64,000 nucleotides of DNA from positions 63,501-127,500 of the forward strand of contig WBZZ01001682.1 in the NCBI GenBank assembly GCA_019918135.1, read 5' to 3'. The position numbers were made by a program, and so were the translations under genes. Below the pieces are notes generated by a model. That model saw nothing but the letters and a program-made list of their open reading frames with translations. It ran no database searches and had not been told where the DNA came from. Source of the DNA: Paulinella micropora (Eukaryota > Cercozoa > Imbricatea > Euglyphida > Paulinellidae). This document shows positions 52,496 to 62,822 of this stretch, in pieces (positions within the stretch are counted from its first letter, which is position 1; every line of letters begins with the position of its first letter).

Positions 52496-53930
52496 CCTTC
52501 TTTTTAATTCTAGCACTTCTTCTTAATGGTGCTTTTGTTTCCTCTTCTTGTGGTGCTTCTTTTTTTTCTTTGATAAACTCATTTACTATTTTCGCACCTA
52601 TATGAGATATTTTCCTGAGTGCCGTATTTGTTATTTTCCCGCCGTGGTCATTCCATATCTGCTCAAGCAATTTATACTTATCCTCTCTACTAGCACTTTT
52701 ACCTAATGGTTGATATTTGCATTCTTCGTCTCCGTTTTCGCTTTTAATTTCATTAGTATTATTTAAATTTAAATATAAATCTATTTTGCGTCTCAACTCC
52801 TCTAATTCTGTTTTAATACCTTCTGCCTTAATTTCTTCAGGGTCGGCCACATTAACCCAACTATAACTAAATGAAGTGAGCATATCGCCGTGCCCCAATA
52901 CATTGCTTACCCACGTGTTAAAATTCTCTAATTTCGGATTGGCGAAATTACTATACGACAAACTAGCATATAGTTTTCGCAACATACTGCTCTTCTGTGT
53001 GTATTCCGATAGCCAAGGAAAGATTTTGATAATCCTTTTATTTAGTTCATTGTTCTTTTGTTTATCAAGCACCCCTTCGCTGTTAATAATAACTGCTTTT
53101 TTCTTTTTGAAATGATTTCGTATTGAATTTACTTGTTCTATTACAAACTGGGGAGTAAAAAGGACGACAGGCCTCTCAGTCCAATTCTTTTTTTGTCCTT
53201 CTCTCTTTTTCGCTAGGTTATTCACTCGCAACCAACTCGGTTTATCTGGTATTAATTCATATGTGTTTTTGTCAAATATTTCCACAGGCCTTGCTCCAAT
53301 TGCTATCATTAAAGCAAGCAGTTTAAGATAAGGGTCATTACTTAATATCATATCATTCATTTTACCCATTACATCACGGACATCAATCTGTATTTTTTGT
53401 TCATTTTTGGCTTTGACATCTTTCTTATATCCCTCAACGATATCAATTCGCTCGTCTTCATTAAGATTAAAATACTTATCCAGTTTGCTCATTTCATATA
53501 CTTTTTCACTTTGGTAAGGCTCTATTGCTTTCTTTCTCACCTCAGAAAGTCTTTGTCGCCTACTATTCAAATTTGGATACACGATAGCATATTTTGGATA
53601 TATTACTTTTAGTGCTTCAAGCACTTCTTCATCACTAGTTGGCGTGCTAAATAAGGATATAATAGCATTATGAAAGGCTATACTTGGTTTTAATTCGCTA
53701 TCGTAGAAGTTGGACACGACCTCATAAATTTTACTTTCAGTTGTAGCAACTCTTAACTGCCTAACAAACTTCTTGTCATCTTCGCTCCACATCGGCTGGT
53801 ATATATTAGACAAGTCTATTTTTTTTTCTAAGTCAAAAATAGAAATTCCACCAGTCTTCAATTCCGCTTCGCCGACGCTTCCCGTATTGCTTGCCCCGCG
53901 GTTATGTCTGGTGGCACCAATCGCCTTCAA
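52485..53930 (-). CDS. Tyrosine recombinase, possibly telomere-resolvase-like; 5' end inside the TIR
   Basis: It has about 481 codons. Catalytic-type residues are present in order: Arg214 in LMIAIGARPVEIF, Lys241/242 in NNLAKKREG, Arg318 in SSMLRKLYASLSY, His347 in VLGHGDM, and Tyr356 in LTSFSYSWVNV, nine residues after the His as in the family. The usual H-x2-R box has Ser315 in the His place; telomere resolvases also lack that His. The length and R-P-x-E-[IV] motif also recall them, but assignment to resolvase or integrase is open. No ATG precedes the conserved part: the frame enters from the TIR as ...KDGGKKKQLKAIGATRHNRG with TTG at 53930. The first ATG is in QPMWSEDDKKF (residue 47). The C-terminus is basic (RRSARIKKKANT). 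Confidence 0.7.
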   Translation of the reverse strand: MKAIGATRHNRGASNTGSVGEAELKTGGISIFDLEKKIDLSNIYQPMWSEDDKKFVRQLRVATTESKIYEVVSNFYDSELKPSIAFHNAIISLFSTPTSDEEVLEALKVIYPKYAIVYPNLNSRRQRLSEVRKKAIEPYQSEKVYEMSKLDKYFNLNEDERIDIVEGYKKDVKAKNEQKIQIDVRDVMGKMNDMILSNDPYLKLLALMIAIGARPVEIFDKNTYELIPDKPSWLRVNNLAKKREGQKKNWTERPVVLFTPQFVIEQVNSIRNHFKKKKAVIINSEGVLDKQKNNELNKRIIKIFPWLSEYTQKSSMLRKLYASLSYSNFANPKLENFNTWVSNVLGHGDMLTSFSYSWVNVADPEEIKAEGIKTELEELRRKIDLYLNLNNTNEIKSENGDEECKYQPLGKSASREDKYKLLEQIWNDHGGKITNTALRKISHIGAKIVNEFIKEKKEAPQEEETKAPLRRSARIKKKANT

Positions 53931-54571
53931 CTGCTTCTTTTTGCCCCCGTCCTTAAAGTCCTTAAAATTTTTTTTAAGTCCCCGAAAACCACAAGGACAC
54001 CCTAGAAGCGGTATTTTATTGTAATTCTAACTCCGCCCATATTACCACACGCCCTATCCTTACTTTCTTATTATTTTTATTAACATTATTATTATAAAAA
54101 GAGGGTATGTAAAAGAGGATTTAACCCCATTTGACTGAGTTTAACCCCCCGTCCTTAAAAAAGTCCCCGAAAACCAAAAAAATTAGCCGACCCCCCCCCT
54201 TATAGTCCCCTGTGCCATTTGGCCGAGGCCTATAATGTTGGAACAGGAAACAAGGACTCTCACCCCCGATAGTTTAAATGAAGACATTTTAACGAAATAA
54301 GCCTCCTACACCTATTTTTTAAGTCCTTGTGAGTTGGCGGATCCTTGTTTCCATAAGCACCCTTGATTTCACAAAACAGCAAAATACGCTCTCCTATTCA
54401 TCGCGGGTAATAAACCGATTGAAAACTTAGCCTCCAAAACATGGAAAAAATTGAAATTTTTTGACATTTTCAAAACTTTTTCACATTTTTGAGAAAAAAA
54501 TGAAACAATAAAATGAACAATCTAAAAAAAAATGAACAAAAACAAGGACTTATTGAAAAAAAAAAGGACAC
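53931..54571. other. Right TIR interior without an intact gene
   Basis: Mirror of 32,493-33,150. The recombinase frame remains open upstream to a TAG near 54,032 without an ATG (reading NYNKIPLLGCPCGFRGLKKN), so a non-ATG start or a spliced leader from here is possible. Confidence 0.5.
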
Positions 54572-55012
54572 CTAGCAAGGTTTATTCTGCTGTAATTCGT
54601 CTTGCTCCACCGCACTCTGTGCAAACACATCTTTGTCTCCTATGCTCACATATCTGGCTCCACCGCAGTCCCTGCAAAGGTGTCTTTGTCTCTCGTGTTC
54701 GCACACTCCGCTACCACCGCAGTCCTTGCAAGTATATCTTTGTCTTTTATGCTCGCACATCTCACCACCCCCGCAGTCATTACATCTGCTTCTCCGCCTC
54801 TTATGCTCGCACATCGCACCACCACCACATTCCGTGCATAAGGTTTTTCGTATATTATGTTCGCATTTAAGTCTAGCCCTCTCCGCTCTACCTTTTATAT
54901 TACAACTTTCACAAGTCTTCAACCTCCGCCCCTTGTCATTCAAGAATTGTGCCGGTAGTCTCCAACATCTACACTTACCGCACTTCTCATGTTTGACTTC
55001 CTCTGTTGCCAT
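54572..55012 (-). CDS. Cys/His-repeat zinc protein, right TIR copy with shifted C-terminus
   Basis: This is the inverse copy of 32061-32492. A missing G in the last repeat (near 54,659) shifts the frame, replacing the final C-E-H unit by an unrelated tail that ends ELQQNKPC. One substitution changes Arg to Asn in the first module. The other four repeats and the TATA box are unchanged. Either copy could be the functional one; a homopolymer sequencing error is also possible. Confidence 0.55.
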   Translation of the reverse strand: MATEEVKHEKCGKCRCWRLPAQFLNDKGRRLKTCESCNIKGRAERARLKCEHNIRKTLCTECGGGAMCEHKRRRSRCNDCGGGEMCEHKRQRYTCKDCGGSGVCEHERQRHLCRDCGGARYVSIGDKDVFAQSAVEQDELQQNKPC

Positions 55013-55307
55013 CACCCTTTTATATATCGTTTGTAAGTCTTTAATATATAAATCAAAAAAAAACAATATCGTTATGGCTGAGCCGATGCCACCAATTTTG
55101 GGCAGGGACGACCAACAGAAAATGAAAAAATAAGATATCAGCCACCACCTAAACCTCAAACCCTGCGGCACCGCGGCACCGCCCTGCCGCACGGCCGCAG
55201 ACGTTCAAGGAGAAAAAGCAAAAAGCAAACTTTTGTGTGTTTCCCCCCAACCCCCCGCCACTCACTTCGTGAGTGTCCGCCCCCCCTTCCCCCCATTTTG
55301 TGGTGTG

Positions 55308-55716
55308 ATCATTTATGTTGGATAGACAGGTCTATGTTGTATATTATAAAACAAGCATTAGAAACATAAAAAACCAACATAAGACATAGCAAAAACAGAC
55401 ATTCAAACATATCAAAAACATACCTTTGTTTTACAAAAAACGACAAACTGAGCACAATAAGAGAGATTTAGACAAAATAACGACAAAAACCATATAAACG
55501 AAGTATATATACAATTTTATGAAATAAAATGGTGTTTTTGTCGTTATTTTGTCTAAATCTCTCTTATTGTGCTCAGTTTGTCGTTTTTTGTAAAACAAAG
55601 GTATGTTTTTGATATGTTTGAATGTCTGTTTTTGCTATGTCTTACGTTGGTTTTTTATGTTTCTAATGCTTGTTTTATAATATACAACATAGACCTGTCT
55701 ATCCAACATAAATGAT
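55308..55716. repeat. Terminal palindrome, right (183-bp arms, 43-bp apex)
   Basis: Arms 55308-55490 and 55534-55716, apex 55491-55533, which is the exact inverse of the left apex. Apart from a substitution at 55645 the arms match. It is flush with the outer end of the element. Confidence 0.95.
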
Positions 55717-55779
55717 ATACATATATATATAAACAGTAAGCAAAGCTTAATGAGAAAAAAAAAACAAAAAATTAACAAA

Positions 55780-55781
55780 AG

Positions 55782-55819
<38 letters not shown>
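55780..55819. repeat. Poly-T run
   Basis: About 36 T followed by TACGCAAGCACTGTTCTAATAG. Related ends TTTTTACRCAA[GT]CACT recur at about 56,883 and 57,250, marking copies of one dispersed repeat or SINE ends. Confidence 0.8.
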
Positions 55820-55821
<2 letters not shown>

Positions 55822-55876
55822 GCAAGCACTGTTCTAATAGAAGACTTAGCACTGTTCTAATAGAAGACTTACCACT

Positions 55877-56129
55877 GACACCGTGATAGCCCAGTGGTCA
55901 AGTTCTACCATCTGGGCCCTGTCGCCAGTTCGATTCCCGTCGGTGCCACCAGTATTTTCATTGAACATACCGGTCCGTCTGGAAGTGTTGGATCTGCCCT
56001 TGCGGGGGTGTCATTAGAGCCTATCGTCAATTCTTCGTACTCCCTCACGGGTGAGACGATGGAGGCGCATGTGCAGAAATGCATCAGCCATTGACAGAGA
56101 AGCACTATTATTATTATTATTAATTATTA

Positions 56130-56165
<36 letters not shown>
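55877..56165 (+). mobile_element. tRNA-derived SINE, copy 1
   Basis: The head (55877-55949) has tRNA features: A box TGATAGCCCAGTGG, B box AGTTCGATTCC, and acceptor-like pairing of GACACCG with CGGTGCC. The body of about 150 bp ends CATTGACAGAGAAGCACT and is followed by an (ATT)n tail. RNA polymerase III would transcribe it. It is not a functional tRNA because the anticodon arm is irregular and the transcript continues. Confidence 0.8.
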
Positions 56166-56166
56166 G

Positions 56167-56884
<718 letters not shown>

Positions 56885-57436
56885 TTACACAAACACTTTT
56901 AATAGTTGAACATATACAATACTTGCCACTCCTTCAATGATTAAAAGTGTTAGTTGTCAAGTTCAGCATTACCGGTAGTTGAAAGTTATTACTATGATTC
57001 AGTGAAAACTTGACAGAAACTATTGTTGAATATTCAGAGTCGGAACTTCAGGCTGAGCAACTGGCACCGTTCCTAGTGAGTCGGACTAGGTCCGCATCGA
57101 ATCAAGAACCGCCAACTCACTTGCCCGGGCCTCGTAGCCTTACTAAGCTTAAGGTCCCAGCGCAATCCTAGGCTTGGATACTTAGGACCGGCCGGTCCAT
57201 GATATTAATACTTCATACCGCTTAATTTACTGAGCTACTACACGGTTTAATTTTTACGCAATCACTCTTTTCATAGAACGCTTATATGCAGATTCCTTGT
57301 TCATTAGGCAGTGACCATGAAGTCTATGCAACTTGTGACAAGGGTTTTATGGAAACTTGAAAATGGGGTTTGATCCTTTTTCTATTCCCCTTTTTTTATA
57401 TTATAAAGATCACACTATGTAAGACGGTTTGGATAC
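56885..57436. other. Host intergenic sequence
   Basis: No gene is seen. A segment at 57,040-57,250 (GAACCGCCAACTCAC and CGAATCAAGAACCG near its left part, ending TTACTGAGCTACTACACGG) looks like another tRNA-related repeat read backwards, but I cannot fold it convincingly. Confidence 0.4.
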
Positions 57437-57978
57437 TGTAGGCGCAGATAGGTAAATATGCCACCGCGACCTTTTCTTATATCTCTCAGATAATACATAG
57501 CATACGGTGATGTATCATAGTAGATGAGCTATGTCTCAGTCAATATATTAATGTAGTTATAACCGTTTCTTTATATATATATTCTTTTGCAAGTTCTGGT
57601 CTAAAAGAATATTAATATCAACTATGTATTGATGCCTCTTCTTTAATACAATCAATTCAATCCACTCCGCTAGTAACCCAATCCTATGCTCTAATACTAT
57701 GATAAATCATTGAAGGCCCCCTATCAAAGATGGTGGAAAATGTGGGAGACTAGCGGAGCCAAAAACAACCAAGGCCAACACCAGCCGTTGTCATTCCCGT
57801 GGTCCGGCCTAACGATAATATATGCAGGTCTAAAAGGTGTAACGGTCACTAATAGTAATATTATCGTTACCATGTTAAGAGGGTCACAGTAATATTGGTA
57901 ACTTCCTCTTATTGTGTCTGGGTTGACACAGGAGTATATTAAAGTAGCATATATAATATTTACATATCTGCGCCTACA
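57437..57978. mobile_element. 542-bp inverted-repeat element (MITE or solo LTR)
   Basis: It starts TGTAGGCGCAGATA and ends TATCTGCGCCTACA, a perfect 14-bp inverted repeat that continues with one mismatch to GTAAATAT on both sides. The interior is AT-rich with no gene. TG...CA ends would suit a solo LTR, while the long inverted termini favour a non-autonomous DNA transposon. No target duplication is obvious. Confidence 0.55.
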
Positions 57979-58870
57979 ATCCCCCCTCCACGGTTTATCC
58001 GATAATCCCTATTTATTAGGAGTAGAGATGTAAATGTGAGCGGTAGGAATATAGAGGCTGTCGAGGTTTGGCTCGAGGTTGATGGCTTCTCCTCCTTCTT
58101 GGGATCGTATGGACGATTGAAAGAGAGAAGTTTAAATGTTGGCGTTACTCCAAATGATTTTGGTTTCGGAATTCGTGCGAAATTCGAATTTGACTTCTAT
58201 TTTGAATCTCAAATTTGAATTTTGAATTTTGCTCTACACCTTCCCCCGTGATGACCCTTGTCATGCATCGTGAGGAGTAACCTTCTTCGGTCTGGTTTGT
58301 GCGGTGCGCAGTTGCGAGGATTTTGCTTATCCCGGGGCTATTAGCCGGTTGTCAGCGTGATGCGGATAACAACCTGCTAACAGCCCCGTCCATCCGCCGT
58401 GTACACCACCCTATAAGGACTCTGCAATGTGGTCTGATGAACGGTGTATTAGTAGTTGGGTGCTTTGACAAGTCTTACCTCGGGCAGGCAAGATCTGTCA
58501 ACGTACCTCCTCTAACGCTCCACGGACTCCCTTGATGGGACAGAGGCTGATGGGAGCTAGGAAGAAGTCTGCTCGATGGTCCGCGAAACAAAAGGAAACG
58601 TCCCAGCATCCTCACTTGTGGCGATGATCCTCCTGATCCTGTGGCTATTAGCAGATTGTCAGCTTGATGCGGATAACAACCTGCTAATAGACCAGTCCAT
58701 TTGTTGGAATGAACTGGCGCTTTGCCAGTCTAGGTTTTTGTTTTATTTTGGTTGTCCTTGGTGGAATTTTCGTGGTGTTAAGATATATTGGCTCAGAGCG
58801 AAGTGGTCGAAGAAAGTGTCTAAGAGCGAAGGGGTCGAAGAAAGTGTCTAAGATATAGAGAACCCTCATT
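57979..58870. other. Host intergenic sequence with two related segments
   Basis: TTGTCAGCGTGATGCGGATA (about 58,350) and TTGTCAGCTTGATGCGGATA (about 58,658), both followed by ACAACCTGCTAA, are diverged direct repeats. A short GAAGTGGTCGAAGAAAGTGT duplication is at 58,800-58,850. No gene is recognised. Confidence 0.5.
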
Positions 58871-58872
58871 TG

Positions 58873-59080
<208 letters not shown>

Positions 59081-59124
59081 ATACATAGATAGGTACTGAC
59101 AAGAACATACCTACAACACTACAG

Positions 59125-59189
59125 CGCAAGGAGACACAAGGAGAACCAGAACTTGCTGTGTGCTGACAGAGAAGCTTGCTGGAAATTAT
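59125..59189 (+). other. Possible exon of the 7TM gene
   Basis: It is bounded by CTACAG and GTAAGT and encodes RRHKENQNLLCADREACWKL. The phase (one base left) fits the next exon at 60,774, where T+GT gives Cys. The evidence is only splice-site quality and phase. An unspliced frame continues with further Cys to 59,335, so the exon may be read differently. Confidence 0.3.
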
Positions 59190-60219
59190 GTAAGTACGAT
59201 GAGCAACCCAAGCGAGATTGTTGGTACAGGGAGGATGGTCACTGGGCACACGGGAACATTTGTGACCCCCATAATTGGCGACTCAAGGGTAGTAAGGGTT
59301 GCGGCAATGCCCCACAAAAAGCCAGTAGCTTGTAGAGAAAACGATGTTAGTATTAAAGTTCTGGTCCAATTGCACAATTGCATAGCCGGGCAAAACTCAA
59401 TTTTATCACAGTTGCATAAAACCTCATAGTCCACAAAACATTTCGCGTCGAAAAAAATCCCAAAAATAAATACACAAAATGCACAACACTCATTTGTCCA
59501 CAGAACATAAATATTGGGAGTTTGCTTATGACCCCATCGATCATGAAACACTCATCCATAAACTACGAAATGATATAAATTTTAGCGATAACACCACTAC
59601 CTTTTTTCAAATCATACCTCACAAAACGATACCAAACCGTGTTGCTCGTTCCTACCCACGCAAGATCACACATGGGATCCTGTGTGAACTTTCCTGTGTC
59701 CATGTGAGTTAGTACTAGAGTTTCACATTTCAAACAGAAAGGGGCAACCCATGGTTTTGAAAAAAAGCGTCGGCAACCGTTGTGTATTGCTTGTTTCTGA
59801 ATCTCAAGTGCATTTTGCCTTTTGTCAAACGAAGGATCAGTTTTTTTCAGAAACAAGAGAAAAGTCTGAGTTACGATTACAAATCTAGATACCGTCATGA
59901 ATTGTGAAAATGATGAGTCGAGTCGATCACTCCAAGAGGAGGAAAGGTGTTTTTTTCTGTAACCGTTATCCATGCTTCCTCCTCCCTCGCTCCTTCCTTC
60001 TTCCTTCTTTTCTCTTTCTTCACCCTTCTCCTTCGAAACTAGCAAAACTGACTGAAGGCATTAACAGAAAACCCTAAGTAGATCCCAGAGCTATCCCTTA
60101 TAGATCTTTTCTTCTTCCTCTCCCTTTTCCTTCCTTCCGACCCTTTCCTTCTTTCCTTTCTCTGTCACGAAGCACTCGCATGTCGCATGTATACATGCAC
60201 ACATGCATACATACTACAT

Positions 60220-60486
60220 ACATACATACATAAATATACATACATACATACATGATGTATGCATGCATACTTACATACACATATACATACATACATACAT
60301 ACATACATACCATACATACCATACATACATACATACATACATGCATGCATGCATACATACATACATACAAACAAGCTTCCTCGCCCTGTATTTTGCTTGA
60401 TAGATAGATAGATAGGTATATATAATACATACAAACAAGCTTCCTCGCCCTGTATTTTGCTTGATAGATAGATATATAGGTATATA

Positions 60487-60576
<90 letters not shown>

Positions 60577-60660
60577 AAGGGGTGGGGGCGATGGGGTGCG
60601 GAGGGTTAGGGTAGGGTAAGAGGGTAGGTTAGGGTAGGGTAGGGTTGGCAGATGGATAGA
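60220..60660. repeat. Complex microsatellite cluster in a host intron
   Basis: (CATA)n at about 60,215-60,370, a 48-bp direct duplication (ACATACAAACAAGCTTCCTC... at 60,364 and 60,427), (TA)n at 60,485-60,560, (GA)n, and a degenerate GGGTTAGGGTAGGG-like stretch at 60,600-60,650. Confidence 0.9.
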
Positions 60661-60773
60661 TGGATAGATAGATAGGAAGATAGAAAGATACATTGATACA
60701 TACACTTATATCCATATCCATGTCCATATCTATATCTATATCTATATCTATATCTATATCTACACCACAAGGT

Positions 60774-61140
60774 GCTGTCGACGACCTCTGGCCCAGCATG
60801 GTGCCGCCGTCGTCGTTAGTGCAACTGCTCATCCCCTTGCCTTGCCTCTGTATCTTCGCAGCCATGTTCTACAAGTGCCGCCTCGACCTCAAGCGGTCAA
60901 CCTTTTCTTTCTTTCTTTCTTTCTTTTTCTTTCTTTCTTTTTCTTTCTTTCTTTTCTTTCTTTCTTTTCTTTCTTTCTTTCTTTCTTCTTTCTTTCTTTC
61001 TTCTTTCTTTTCTTTTCTTTCTTTCTTTCTTCCTTCCTTCCTTCCTGCTTTCTTGCTTTCTTCCTGTTTTTGTGTATGGGAGTGTGTGTGTGAGAGAGAG
61101 AGAGAGATTGAGTGAGTTAGTGTGTGTTTGTGTGTGTGCA

Positions 61141-61174
<34 letters not shown>

Positions 61175-61542
61175 CGACACACACACAAAGACACACACAC
61201 ACACACACACAAAACGCACACACACACACACACATTTTGTACGCATGTACCCACCCGCGCACGCAATCTGTCACAGGCACAGTAACAGTCGCTCTTGGAC
61301 GGTTTGGCTCTTCGTGTCGAGGCAGCTGCTGATTGCCACCTGCATTCTCATCTGCCTGCTGATGTTGGCAATGGTCGCGTGGTTCTTGCTCACCGACAAT
61401 GTGCGCCTTTCCGTCTGCAGACCCTTTTTTCAGGTCAGCCTGTGATTTAACAAGTAGATAGATAGATAGATGGATTGGATGAGTTGGATGGATGGATGGG
61501 GATGGATGGATGGATGGATGGATGGATTAGATAGATAGAGAG

Positions 61543-61599
<57 letters not shown>

Positions 61600-62051
61600 T
61601 GTTTAATCTATGGGCGTGGCTTAGCTTGAAAAGCCATGGCCTCCTATACTACCCCCGGACAAGAACTTTCAGCACCGGCCAAGCTGCACACCAACCACTG
61701 TCTCGCTGTGGTTGGTGTCTGTGCCCAGTTCAAGCCGAAAGGTAGCCGAGCCCTTTTGAACTCTACGGGACAACACTAGAACACTCCCCAGGAGCGCGTG
61801 CCCTAAGGAGATGATGCCATGAGCAAGTCGAGGTTTCAGGAGTTCACGCTCGTTGTGAGTTACCTTTCTACAACCCCGACTTCATCAACCCTTTGCATCA
61901 CGCCCCGACTTCATCAGCCATGGTCAGGAGTTGGTTGCCTGTTTAGCCCTTGCGCTGCGCGCGATTAACGGCGGACACAAAATCGTCATTGTAGGAGATA
62001 GTTAGATCTGAACCCTAGGCTGAGTTGCCAGTGGCAGAGACCGTCTCCAGG

Positions 62052-62098
<47 letters not shown>

Positions 62099-62232
62099 AT
62101 AGAGAGAGAGGGGGGGAGATAGAGAGAGATAGATAAGAAAGAGCCAGAACGAGCGCTTTCAGTCCATCGTCGATGCTTATCGCAGAGAACAAGCATTTTC
62201 ATGCCACTTGATCACTCAGGACCTCTGACTTC

Positions 62233-62286
<54 letters not shown>

Positions 62287-62791
62287 ATCTATCTATCTAT
62301 AGGTGCTATCCTGTCTAAGCGGCCTGGCTTTCTTTTTCCTTTATTTCTTTCTCTATGCTCGTCTGCAAACGGTTGGACTGTTTCGCTCGCCCGTCCGCTC
62401 TCCCGACTGCGGAAGCTGCTTGTTGAAGTGTCTCAACTTCTTCATCAGCGGGGCAGTCGGCTTGTACTTAGTAGTCCCCCTTTGTTTTCTCATTTTCAGT
62501 GGCTCTCAGTTATCCCAGATTGGCGAGCTGCCAATCTGCACCGCGTTTGGACGGTCTTGGGTTCGTGACATCGCCTTTGGCTTCGGTGTGATGTTTGGAG
62601 TGGTTCTGACCGGTGGATTCTGTTTCCAGGTAGCTTTGTGAATGATGCAAGTTTTTATACCCATTTGCGAAAGAAAGAGTGAAAGAAAGAAGAAAGGAAA
62701 CAAGGAAGGAAATAAATAAATAAAACAAAGAAAGTTTGTATACCCATTTGCGAAAGAAAGAAGAAAAGAAACAAGGAAGGAAGGAAGGAAG

Positions 62792-62822
<31 letters not shown>

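Larger units (their letters stand above)
31354..55716. mobile_element. Integrated AT-rich Polinton-like virus / virophage-like element, 24.36 kb
   Basis: It is bounded by inverted repeats of about 1.86 kb. Inside are about 24 genes including MCP, penton-like protein, packaging ATPase, a TVpol-like/superfamily 3 helicase protein and a tyrosine recombinase: the full PLV core except that I see no capsid maturation protease. Base composition differs sharply from both neighbours. Only three genes show a single-base frameshift, in contrast to the GC-rich provirus, so this insertion looks recent. Confidence 0.9.
53858..55716 (-). repeat. Right terminal inverted repeat (1,859 bp)
   Basis: It is the inverse of the left repeat. 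The boundary falls inside the recombinase coding sequence, which continues leftward as unique sequence. One base is missing in the Cys/His-repeat gene (GGTGGGAGCC on the left against GGTGGAGCC here) and one substitution is at 55645. Confidence 0.95.

Noticed and set aside
55877-55949. Functional tRNA gene (and a second at 56,167)
   Set aside because: Boxes A and B are present, but the anticodon arm is irregular, both copies have the same long SINE body, and the acceptor stem has a mismatch.
59153-59335. Cys-rich 60-codon host gene
   Set aside because: The frame crosses a strong GTAAGT donor and has no independent support; probably exon plus intron.
60865-61280. Frames rich in Lys/Glu or Cys/Val in the (CTTT)n and (GT)n tracts
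   Set aside because: Microsatellite translations inside an intron.
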